In this document: positions 30,189 through 37,866 of the stretch, piece after piece | How positions within the stretch are numbered: the first letter of the stretch is position 1 | How the letters are laid out: each line of letters begins with the position of its first letter | From: Pseudomonas jinjuensis | GTDB lineage: Bacteria; Pseudomonadota; Gammaproteobacteria; Pseudomonadales; Pseudomonadaceae | Direction of reading: 5' to 3' | Assembly: GCF_900103845.1 (NCBI RefSeq) | Contig: NZ_FNIJ01000011.1 | Coordinates: forward strand, 1-64,000 | Length of the DNA stretch: 64,000 nt | Translations under genes and position numbers: made by a program | The notes under the pieces: generated by a model | The model's input: the letters and a program-made list of their open reading frames with translations, nothing else | Databases searched by the model: none | Told to the model about the DNA's origin: nothing

Positions 30189-30617
30189 GGGGAGGCGGGG
30201 CAGCGAATGCGCGGGGCGATATCGATCGCAGAGAGGCGGAACGGGGCGGGCCGCTACCGGTCATCGGTTTTCAGGCGCCATCCGGGCCGACCGGATCGCG
30301 CTCCGGAACCACCGGGCAGCCGTGGTCGAGGGAAGCGCGCCGGGGTGTCTGGCACGGGGCGGAAGGGGCTGTCAGACGGCCTGGCGAGACATCGGTCCGC
30401 CTCGGCGGAACCTCTCTTCGGCGCAAGGCACCCCTGACAGACGGTAGGAACCCATCGGAAAAACCCCCGGTCCAGATACGGGCATATCGGTAAGTACGAG
30501 GCGTGCGGGGCAAGGTTTGCCCGCGGCACGAATTCGAGGCTCGGCGAAGCCTGATGCTGTATCGGCCGATGAGGACTCCTCTCGGTCCCTTATGAGTAAA
30601 CAGTTCGAGGAAACACC
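30189..30617. other. Intergenic stretch
   Basis: About 430 bases between the acyl-CoA ligase and the PepSY gene. No gene, RNA or clear terminator is recognised. Several GC-rich short palindromes occur, such as ccggtcatcggttttcaggc near 30256, none with a T-run. Confidence 0.4.
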
Positions 30618-30887
30618 ATGCGCAAGCTTCTTCTGGCCTCCCTTCTTGCAACCGCTCCGCTGGCGGCCTTCGCCGATCCCCAGTGCACCACCGCCGACAA
30701 GTCCCAATGGCAGGATCAGGCAAAATTCCAGGAATCCCTCAAGGCCCAGGGCTACGAGATCAAGAAGTTCAAGGTGACCGACACCAACTGCTACGAGATC
30801 TACGGCTGGGACAAGGACAAGCGCAAGGTCGAGATCTACTACGACCCGGTCAGCGGCAAGGCCGTGAAGGAAGAAGTCGAAGGGTAA
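30618..30887 (+). CDS. Small exported PepSY-domain protein
   Basis: This 89-residue protein has a signal peptide (MRKLLLASLLATAPLAAFAD) and a single PepSY-like domain: QESLKAQGYEIKKFKVTD, CYEIYGWDKDKRKVEIYYDP, and a VSGKAVKEE end. The two Cys residues may form a disulfide. Pseudomonas pairs such small periplasmic PepSY proteins with a cytochrome b561-like membrane protein, as here, where the next gene starts four bases later. The pair is often under two-component control; no such regulator gene is seen in this window. AGGAAA precedes the ATG. Confidence 0.88.
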   Translation: MRKLLLASLLATAPLAAFADPQCTTADKSQWQDQAKFQESLKAQGYEIKKFKVTDTNCYEIYGWDKDKRKVEIYYDPVSGKAVKEEVEG

Positions 30888-30891
30888 CGGC

Positions 30892-31419
30892 ATGAGTGGC
30901 GTAACCCTTCGCCTCTGGGACCCGCTGGTACGCATCTGCCACTGGTCCCTCGCGGGCGCCTTCGTCGGCAACTACTTCATCAACGAAGCAGGCGAGACCT
31001 GGCATCTCTGGCTGGGTTACTACGCCGTGGCCGTGGTGGTGGTGCGCTCCATATGGGGTTTCATCGGCTCGCCGGCAGCGCGCTGGTCCGATTTCTGGCC
31101 GACCCCACGGCGCCTGCTTGGACATGCACGGGCGCTGCTCGCCGGCGAGGACTACCACCGCATGGGGCATTCGCCGATCGGCGCGCTGGTGATGATCCTG
31201 ATGTTGCTGCTGATGCTCGGCCTCGGCATCTCCGGTTTCCTGATGACCGAGGTGGACTACTTCTGGGGCGAGGACCTGCCGCGGGACATCCACGAAGCGA
31301 TGGCGAACGGCCTGCTCGCCCTGGTTGGCCTGCACATCGCGGCAGCACTGGTGGAAAGCCTGCGCCTGCGGGAGAACCTGCCCCTGTCGATGGTCACCGG
31401 CATGCGCCGCAGGCTGTGA
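30892..31419 (+). CDS. Cytochrome b561-like dihaem membrane protein
   Basis: This 175-residue protein has four membrane helices and histidines placed for haem ligation: H17 in RICHWSLAGAF, H38 in ETWHLWLGYYA, and His residues in the last helix (LVGLHIAAALVES) and before it. The opening RLWDPLVRICHW is typical of the bacterial cytochrome b/b561 family. It probably passes electrons at the inner membrane, with the upstream PepSY protein as periplasmic partner. The gap to that gene is only four bases, indicating one transcript. Confidence 0.9.
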   Translation: MSGVTLRLWDPLVRICHWSLAGAFVGNYFINEAGETWHLWLGYYAVAVVVVRSIWGFIGSPAARWSDFWPTPRRLLGHARALLAGEDYHRMGHSPIGALVMILMLLLMLGLGISGFLMTEVDYFWGEDLPRDIHEAMANGLLALVGLHIAAALVESLRLRENLPLSMVTGMRRRL

Positions 31420-31540
31420 CCGGCAGGCATTGCCCGCCGGGCGTCCGGGGTGCGCAGCCAATGGCGCCCGGCGTTCTGGCGGGCACGGCAAGGGCGGTCG
31501 GGTCTGGCGGCATCGGACGCGGTCGCATGCACCGGCAGGA

Positions 31541-31711
31541 TCAGCGACTCGCGCCAGCCCGCATCCTGGCCGCCATATCCTGCATGACGCCAAATACGAT
31601 CCTGCGCAGCAATCGAATCTCCCCTGCGCCCATGGCCTGGGCCGCCGCTTCCAGGGCCTTGTTCGCCTCTTCCATGGCGGTGGAAACGTGGTAAGCGTCC
31701 GGGTAAGTCAC
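31541..31711 (-). CDS. Small hypothetical protein, 56 residues
   Basis: A GTG-start reading frame on the reverse strand encodes a short alanine- and glutamate-rich, mostly helical protein (text includes STAMEEANKALEAAAQAM and LLRRIVFGVMQDMAARM). AGGAG lies six bases before the GTG, a good ribosome site, and codon use looks like the host. No family is recognised. It lies convergent to the cytochrome gene in a region with no other gene. Confidence 0.5.
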   Translation of the reverse strand: MTYPDAYHVSTAMEEANKALEAAAQAMGAGEIRLLRRIVFGVMQDMAARMRAGASR

Positions 31712-31956
31712 CGTAAGCTCCTGACGACTACATGACCCGTTTCTAGCGTTCCGCAGCAGATCCCTAGCGGCCGTAATTTTTTATTGACGCCCCCGAAAGC
31801 CTCTCAGTATCGTCCTTCCCCCCTCCTTTCCGGCTACCTCTGCCGTGAACCGCCCAAGCGTTAACTCGCGAAGCGGTCATACAAGTTGCCGACACTTATA
31901 CGGTCGCTATCTACTAGCGCGCCTCATTTCCGATATCAAGTGTAAAGGATGATTCT

Positions 31957-32394
31957 ATGATCATTCGTCAGGCTACTAACGCCGACCATCCGCAACTGCT
32001 CAACATTTGGCTGCGCTCCGTTCGCGCCACTCATCACTTCCTGCAAGAATCCGATATTGAGGCATTGCTTCCTCAGCTCCGCGATATTTACCTACCCGCT
32101 GTTGAATTATGGGTTGCGGTAGATGCCGAGGACTGCCCGCTAGGGTTTATCGGGCTCAATGAAAACCACGTAGAGATGCTCTTCATCGAGCCAGATCTGC
32201 GAGGGAAAGGTATTGGCCACGCGCTGCTGGATCATGCCCGCAGTTCGCGCAGTCAGATGAGTGTTGATGTGAATGAGCAGAACCCCGAAGCGGTAGGGTT
32301 CTATTTACATTACGGGTTTGTTCAAACGGGTCGTTCTCCGCTGGATGGCGAGGGCCGCCCCTTCCCCTTGCTACACCTGAGCCTGCCCGGCTAG
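31957..32394 (+). CDS. GNAT acetyltransferase, YjaB-like
   Basis: This 145-residue protein has the acetyl-CoA binding motif LRGKGIGHALL near residues 82-92, and phrases seen in E. coli YjaB: WLRSVRATHHFL near the start, VDVNEQNPEAVGFYLHYGF, and TGRSPLDGEGRPFPLLHL. YjaB-type enzymes acetylate an unknown small molecule or amine. A spaced AAAGGATG precedes the ATG. Base composition is AT-richer than the core genes, and it borders an IS66 remnant, so this may be part of an accessory segment. Confidence 0.9.
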   Translation: MIIRQATNADHPQLLNIWLRSVRATHHFLQESDIEALLPQLRDIYLPAVELWVAVDAEDCPLGFIGLNENHVEMLFIEPDLRGKGIGHALLDHARSSRSQMSVDVNEQNPEAVGFYLHYGFVQTGRSPLDGEGRPFPLLHLSLPG

Positions 32395-32448
32395 GGCTGT
32401 AATCGTGAATCGCTCCTAAGCTTCTGCTTCGGGGCGATTCATTATCCG

Positions 32449-33995
32449 TCAGGCCGGCATCCATTGATGCGGTAGCAATTGCCCGATCTCACTGGCTCGC
32501 TGTGTCGGCAGCCGCGTCAGCACATCTTTGAGATAGGCATACGGATCATGCCCATTTATGCGCGCCGATTGGATCAGGCTCATGATTGCAGCCGCCCGCT
32601 TTCCGCTGCGCAACGACCCGGCGAACAGCCAGTTCGAGCGTCCGAGGGCCCATGGCCATATCTGGTTCTCAACCTGATTGTTGTCGATGGGCACAGCCCC
32701 ATCGTCCAGGTAGCGGGTGAGCGCTACCCAGCGCTTCAGGCTGTAATCGAGGGCTTTGGCCGTGGCTGATCCGTGGGGCACCAGGTCGCGCTGGGCCAAC
32801 ATCCAGTCATGCAATGTTTTGCTGATTGGTACCGCCATTTCCTGACGTATTCGCCAACGATCTTCATCACTCATGTCCCGCGCTTGGCGTTCGACCTCGT
32901 ACAAGCCGCTGATCGAGTGCAAGGCCTGGTCAGCCAACTGACTTTTGTTCGCCACGTGCAGATCGAAAAACTTGCGACGGGCGTGGGCCATACAGCCGAT
33001 TTCAGTGATGCCTTGCTCAAAACCGGCTTTGTAGCCAGCGAAGTCATCGCAGACCAACTTGCCATTCCAGTCGCCCAGGAAGTTACTCGCGTGTTCTCCG
33101 GCACGGCTTGGGCTGAAGTCGTAGACCACTGCTTTGAGCGCCGAAAACGGCGTAGTGCTGTAGGCCCAGACGTAGGCCCGGTGGGTTTTCTTCTCGCCTG
33201 GCGCAAGCATTTGCACCGGTGTTTCATCGGCGTGAATCACGCCCGGGCTCAGCACCGCTTCACGCAATGCATCGACCAGCGGCTGGAGTCGCATGCCGGT
33301 TTGTCCGACCCACTGGGCCAAGGTCGAGCGAGCGATTGCCAGCCCGGCGCGGCCAAAGATTTTCTCCTGCCGGTACAGCGGCAAGTGATCGGCAAACTTG
33401 GCCACCATCACGTGGGCCAGCAGGCCTGCGGTCGGAATACCTTTGTCGATGACCTGGGCCGGTACCGGCGCCTGGATCAGGGTTTCGCACTGACGGCAGG
33501 CCCATTTGCCACGCACATGTTGCTCGACGGTAAACACTCCCGGCGTGTAATCCAGCTTTTCACTGACGTCTTCGCCGATGCGCTGAAGTTGGCAGCCACA
33601 GGCACACTGAGTGTTTTCTGGCTCGTGGCGAATCACCGTGCGTGAAACTGCGGCGGCAATGGCGCACGCTTGGGGGATTGCCGTGGTTCGGCCTGTGGCG
33701 AAGCTGGGAGGAGCTGTTTCAGCTCGGCCTCGATAGCTTCAAGGTCTGTATCGAGCAGGTCATCCAGCAAGCAGCCTTGCGCCGGGCTGATTTGCTCGCT
33801 TCGCTTGGCAAACTTGTGGCGTTTGAGAATGGCGATTTCGTAAGTGAGCTGTTCGATGATGGTTTCATCGTTCTGGATCTTCCTGCTCATCGCCTCGACC
33901 TGGGACTGCAACTGCAACGCCTGTGCCGCCATCAGCTTCTCCGCGATCCTCAATTGATCGGCGAACAGGGTTCGCATACCAGACGGCGATTCCAT
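32449..33995 (-). pseudogene. tnpC: IS66 transposase TnpC, frameshifted
   Basis: Two reverse-strand frames encode successive parts of one IS66 TnpC. The N-terminal part (from 33995, or from a less likely start at 34067) contains IAILKRHKFAKRSEQISPAQ and ends PPQFHAR at a stop near 33633. The C-terminal part reads RHEPENTQCACGCQLQRIGE onward, with the DDE residues in VIHADETP, LVCDDFAGYKA and IDNNQVEN, and a normal end. Intact relatives read through PPQFPRTVIRHE, so one base is missing near 33645. No tnpA or tnpB is present next to it. It is therefore a defective remnant unless the shift is a sequencing error. Confidence 0.85.
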
Positions 33996-34082
33996 CAATT
34001 CAGGTGAGCATCCGCCTATATATCTCCGGCCTGGCGGTTGTGAGGCGCTGAACGCAGTGAAGCCCAATCCCTGGTAGTCTGT

Positions 34083-34796
34083 ATGAATTTTCCTACAGAC
34101 AGTGATGTGCTAGAGGATCCTGTGAGCGATGGCTGGAGCGTTGAAGAACTAAGGACATCGGTGAAGGCCTACCTTGAAATTGCCGACAAGGTAAGGTCAG
34201 GGCAGAAGGTTATTAAAAAAGCCTATTACGATGCGCTTGCTGAACAGTTTGGGCGGACAGCGAAGTCCTTCGAGTTCCGGATGCAAAACATCTCTTATGT
34301 CTTGTCGTTGATGGGACGCGACTGGGTTCCAGGGCTCAAGCCGAAAAGGAATGTTGGTACTCATGTGGCGGCGCTCATCGAGTCGTACATCAATGAAATT
34401 GAGCAGCGGCTGGCGGTTCCCGTGGCTGAGTTTGAGAAGCAGGTTAGGGAAAAGCGCGGCCGTTACAAAATTCCGCCAAATGGGCAGAAGAGGCCTCTCA
34501 GCAAGACCGTTGCTATCACGCAGTACGAGCGTGATCCGGCTGTAAAGGCCTGGGTCCTAGATAATTCCCGGGGGCTCTGTGAGTGTTGTAGTGATCCAGC
34601 TCCATTTCTAGACAGTGATGGCCGGCCGTTCTTGGAGGTGCACCATGTCAGGCGCCTCGCAGATGGCGGGTCGGACACCACGACGAACGCCGTAGCCCTA
34701 TGCCCCAATTGCCATCGTGCCTTGCACTACTCCCAAGACCTGAAGGAATTGCTGGAAGTTCTCTATACCAAGGTAATGCGTTTGGTTCGGGAATGA
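34083..34796 (+). CDS. McrA-like HNH endonuclease
   Basis: This 237-residue protein has an N-terminal helical domain (about 15-90) with YYDALAEQFGRTAKSFEFRM and GRDWVPGLKPKRNVG, a combination usual in restriction-type HNH proteins. The C-terminal HNH nuclease has C166/C169 in GLCECC, H187-H188 in LEVHHVRRLADGG, N202, and C207-x2-C210-H211 in CPNCHRALHY. It is probably a modification-dependent restriction enzyme or another DNA nuclease; specificity cannot be inferred. No methyltransferase is adjacent, which fits modification dependence. It starts only 88 bases from the IS66 fragment, its ribosome site is weak, and its composition is AT-richer than the core. Confidence 0.85.
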   Translation: MNFPTDSDVLEDPVSDGWSVEELRTSVKAYLEIADKVRSGQKVIKKAYYDALAEQFGRTAKSFEFRMQNISYVLSLMGRDWVPGLKPKRNVGTHVAALIESYINEIEQRLAVPVAEFEKQVREKRGRYKIPPNGQKRPLSKTVAITQYERDPAVKAWVLDNSRGLCECCSDPAPFLDSDGRPFLEVHHVRRLADGGSDTTTNAVALCPNCHRALHYSQDLKELLEVLYTKVMRLVRE

Positions 34797-34868
34797 GGGA
34801 GCGCAACTGATTGCCTCTCTAGTCCCGAAATAAGCGTCCGGCCCGGCGATGCCGCCGCGCATCGACCT

Positions 34869-35570
34869 TCAACTGATCGAGAGCACGGTGATCCGGTTGA
34901 CCCCGGTGATCTGCCCGTTCCAGATCATCTCGTAGTGGGCGGACTGGACGATCGACGTGACCGGCCGCGGCGTCATCAGTGCCAAGCAGATGTGGCCCGG
35001 CGAGCGGACCGAGTTGTAGCGCAGGCCGGGATAACCGCCCCGTTTCACCTCGCCGCCGAGGCGCCGGGAGTGGCTGTAGTCGTCCGGGGCGTGGATGGGG
35101 TGGGAAAGCGGCAGTGCCGCGGCATCCTTCATCCCGGCATCCGTGAAGGCGCAGGACAAGCCGCGGAAGACGAATCGCTCATAGTTCAGCCCCTGCACGT
35201 TCGACCAGTAGCGGTCCTGATGATGGCGCACCTCGGCGACGGCCGTATCCAGCGTATCGGCCAGGTACAGCACGCCAAAGCTGCCGTTGCTAAAGCGCGA
35301 GCCGGCCGGATTCACATGGGTGAAGGGCGCCGTCGCGTACGAGCAGCCGGGAATGCCGAAGGGAATTTCCGCGAGCGCGATGAGTTCCAGCCGGCCGATT
35401 TCGTTCTGCAGGCGCGGATTCGTCAGGGCCTGGAGCTGGTAAAGCGCCTCGAAGTCGTCGGCGTCGGCGACATCGTCGAACAACGCGATGGGCGGGAATT
35501 TCGAGTTGACCAGGCGGTAGGCCTGCAGTTCTTCGCCTGCGAGGTCCGCGAGGCTATCCAGCGCTACCAC
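34869..35570 (-). CDS. RES-domain toxin
   Basis: This 233-residue protein contains the RES family positions: Arg in LQAYRLVNSKFPP near the start, Glu in DTAVAEVRHHQD, and Ser in VRSPGHICLALM. RES toxins degrade NAD+. The preferred start is a GTG at 35570, because no ATG precedes the conserved region and it overlaps the antitoxin stop by seven bases, giving translational coupling. It lies downstream of the Xre/MbcA-type antitoxin in the normal order. Confidence in the exact start is lower than in the family call. Confidence 0.87.
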   Translation of the reverse strand: MVALDSLADLAGEELQAYRLVNSKFPPIALFDDVADADDFEALYQLQALTNPRLQNEIGRLELIALAEIPFGIPGCSYATAPFTHVNPAGSRFSNGSFGVLYLADTLDTAVAEVRHHQDRYWSNVQGLNYERFVFRGLSCAFTDAGMKDAAALPLSHPIHAPDDYSHSRRLGGEVKRGGYPGLRYNSVRSPGHICLALMTPRPVTSIVQSAHYEMIWNGQITGVNRITVLSIS

Positions 35571-35968
35571 TGGGCACCCCGCAGCGCATCGATTCGTCGG
35601 AACGTCTCGTACAGGGAGATCATGTCGCCCTGGGCCATGATGTCGAGCGGCGCGCGACCGTTGAAGAATTCGTTGCGATTCTCCATCGCGGGGAAGCCGT
35701 AGACGTTCTCGGGATTGTCGAAAATCAGGCGGAGCGCGGCATGGATGTTCAGCACCATGCTGATGCGCTGCATCTGGTCCAGGTCCAGGCTTACCGCCCA
35801 CTCGGAATCCTGCTGTCTGGCGCGGGTGTAGGTGCTGCGGGAGATACGCAGGATCCGGCAGGCCTGTTCGCAGGAGGCTTTCCACTTTTCCAGAATGTTC
35901 AGCGCCGCGCGCAAGCCCGCCACGCATTGCTTTTTCGTGAAGTCCTGTGCCTGGAGGGCTGCGCTCAT
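35564..35968 (-). CDS. Xre/MbcA/ParS-type antitoxin of the RES pair
   Basis: This 134-residue protein has an N-terminal helix-turn-helix-like region (LRAALNILEKWKASCEQACR, then ILRISRSTYTRAR) and a C-terminal toxin-binding domain (DUF2384-like) with LNIHAALRLIFDNPENVYGF, NEFFNGRAPLDIMAQGD and LYETFRRIDALRG. This is the usual partner of RES toxins. It should neutralise the toxin and repress its own operon. A long perfect inverted repeat lies just upstream of its start, a likely operator. Confidence 0.9.
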   Translation of the reverse strand: MSAALQAQDFTKKQCVAGLRAALNILEKWKASCEQACRILRISRSTYTRARQQDSEWAVSLDLDQMQRISMVLNIHAALRLIFDNPENVYGFPAMENRNEFFNGRAPLDIMAQGDMISLYETFRRIDALRGAQW

Positions 35969-35984
35969 GGTGGATGCCTCAAGT

Positions 35985-36031
35985 ATTGCTCTGTAGATTC
36001 AAAATTAGCATTCATGAATCTACAGAGCAAT
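35985..36031. promoter_or_regulatory. Likely operator of the RES/Xre operon
   Basis: Two 17-base arms (35985-36001 and 36015-36031) are exact reverse complements around a 13-base AT-rich spacer. The repeat starts 16 bases upstream of the antitoxin ATG, where the promoter should lie. Xre-type antitoxins bind such palindromes. No T-run follows, so a terminator is less likely. Confidence 0.7.
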
Positions 36032-36147
36032 CCATGGCAGGCGTCGACTGTCGAAGATGAAACCAGCAGGCGAGCATTCCTGGCCCTGGTGAAGCCGGAT
36101 AATCCTCGCCCTGGAAGATTGGTGACTCGCTGGGAGCGGCCCCGTCC

Positions 36148-37533
36148 TCAGATCGTCCGCGAGAAACGCCCGCTCTGACCTGCGCCCAGGTAGGCATCGA
36201 ACGCCATCGCCACGCTGCGGAGCATCAGCTGCCCTTGCGGCAGCAGGAGCAGGGCGTCGTCCCGGATCTCCACCAGTCCGTCGGCGACATGTTCCTCGAG
36301 GTTGGCCAGCGACTCGGCGAAGTACTCCTTGAAGCGGATGCCATGGCGCGCCTCGATGGCGGGGAAGTCGATCCTTCCCGTGCACATCAGGGCGCCGATC
36401 ACCTCGCGCCGCAGCGTGTCGTCTGCGCTGAGCCGGTAGCCGCGATGCACCGGCAGCAGGCCCTGGTCCAGCCGCGCGTAATACTGCGAAAGCTCCTTCA
36501 CGCTCTGGCTGTAGCTGTCGGCCACCTTGCCGATGGACGAAACGCCCAGCCCGATCAGGTCGCAATCGGCGTGGGTCGAATAGCCCTGGAAGTTGCGTTG
36601 CAGCGAACCCTGCTCACGGGCCAGGCTCAGCTCGTCCTCGGGCAGGGCGAAATGGTCCATGCCGATGTAGACGTATCCGGCTGCCGTCAGGCGCTGGACG
36701 GTCAGCTCCAACAGCTCAAGCTTGCGCTCCGGCGGCGGCATGTGTTCGCGGCGGATGAGTCGCTGGGCGCGCACCAGTTCCGGCAGATGGGCGTAGCTGT
36801 AGGTGGCGATGCGGTCCGGGCGCAGGGCGATGATCTTGCTCAGGGTGGCGTCGAAGCTGGCCACGGTCTGCAGCGGCAGCCCATAGATCAGGTCCACCGA
36901 CACCGATTTGAAATTGGCCTCGCGGGCAGCCGCTACCAGGTTGAAGATCTGCTCTTCGCTCTGCACGCGGTTCACCGCTTCCTGCACCCGCGTATCGAAA
37001 TCCTGCACGCCGAAGCTCAGGCGGTTGAAGCCCTGAGCGCGCAGCTCGGCAATGCGTTCGCGGCTGATGGTGCGCGGGTCGACCTCGATGGAGAACTCGT
37101 GGTCGTCGCTCTCGTCCAGGTTGAAGTGTTCGCGCAGGCAGGCCATTACCTCGCCGAGCTGCTCGCTGGTCAGGTAGGTCGGCGTGCCGCCGCCCAGATG
37201 CAGTTGGGTCAGCTTGCGCGACTTGTCGAACAGCGCCGCCTGCATGGCGATCTCGCGCTTGAGATAGGCCAGGTACTCGACTGCCCGGTGGGTCTTCTGG
37301 GTGATGATCTTGTTGCAGGCGCAGTAGTAGCAGAGGCTCTTGCAGAACGGAATGTGGATGTACACCGAGAGCGGCTTGGCCGGTGCCTGGTTGCTGCGCA
37401 TGGCGGCCTGCCGGTAGTCGTCCACGGCGAAGGCCTGGTGGAACTGCGGGGCGGTAGGGTAGGAGGTATAGCGAGGGCCGGGTTTGTCGTATTTCTCGAC
37501 CAGGGCGCGGTTGACACTCAAGGGTTGGGCCAT
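36148..37533 (-). CDS. hemN: Oxygen-independent coproporphyrinogen III oxidase
   Basis: This 461-residue radical-SAM enzyme has the cluster motif CxxxCxxC in PFCKSLCYYCACNK near residues 62-71, after KYDKPGPRYTSYPTAPQF, the HemN N-terminus. LGGGTPTYLT and RLSFGVQDFD follow. It decarboxylates coproporphyrinogen III to protoporphyrinogen IX for haem synthesis under low oxygen. GGAGG lies about eight bases before the ATG. In pseudomonads hemN is usually activated by Anr, but I see no clear Anr box in the upstream region. It is single-gene, divergent from a chemoreceptor. Confidence 0.96.
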   Translation of the reverse strand: MAQPLSVNRALVEKYDKPGPRYTSYPTAPQFHQAFAVDDYRQAAMRSNQAPAKPLSVYIHIPFCKSLCYYCACNKIITQKTHRAVEYLAYLKREIAMQAALFDKSRKLTQLHLGGGTPTYLTSEQLGEVMACLREHFNLDESDDHEFSIEVDPRTISRERIAELRAQGFNRLSFGVQDFDTRVQEAVNRVQSEEQIFNLVAAAREANFKSVSVDLIYGLPLQTVASFDATLSKIIALRPDRIATYSYAHLPELVRAQRLIRREHMPPPERKLELLELTVQRLTAAGYVYIGMDHFALPEDELSLAREQGSLQRNFQGYSTHADCDLIGLGVSSIGKVADSYSQSVKELSQYYARLDQGLLPVHRGYRLSADDTLRREVIGALMCTGRIDFPAIEARHGIRFKEYFAESLANLEEHVADGLVEIRDDALLLLPQGQLMLRSVAMAFDAYLGAGQSGRFSRTI

Positions 37534-37866
37534 GCGGATTGCCTCCTTCGGAGAACTGGGGGAGGGGCAAGATGGACGCTCACCGACTGCCGCTCGCGTA
37601 GTGGGGATACCCGGTCAAAATACCACAAGCGGCGCAGCGCTTCCGGGAAGGCCCTTCGGTATTGCAGTTATCGTTCCCACGCTTCTGCGCCCGGCCTGGC
37701 TGAGGTCGCGGGCATGGCCCAGGAAAAGATTCCCTGATCGCGCCTCTACCACTAAGGGCCAATAGCCCGTCACGGCCAATCACCGCTTAATGGCAGCCGA
37801 CAACAATAGTCGGTTATTCCAGCGGCCCGGTGGTGGCATGACCGAAGTTTCCAGAGGTACCTCTTC
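37534..37866. other. Divergent intergenic region, hemN / chemoreceptor
   Basis: These 333 bases contain the promoters of both genes but no gene of their own. A TTGAC-N5-ATC sequence occurs on the reverse strand near 37602-37616; it is only a partial match to an Anr/FNR site. Nothing else is recognised. Confidence 0.35.

Noticed and set aside
30189-30617. Small open frames in the 430-base gap before the PepSY gene
   Set aside because: All are short, lack ribosome sites and have Arg/Gly/Pro-rich shadow composition.
32400-32448. Terminator after the acetyltransferase
   Set aside because: gaatcgctcc and ggggcgattc can pair with one wobble, but no T-run follows, and it may be part of the IS66 end.
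37596-37620. Anr/FNR box before hemN
   Set aside because: The sequence TTGACCGGGTATC has only one good half-site and wrong spacing to the second half.
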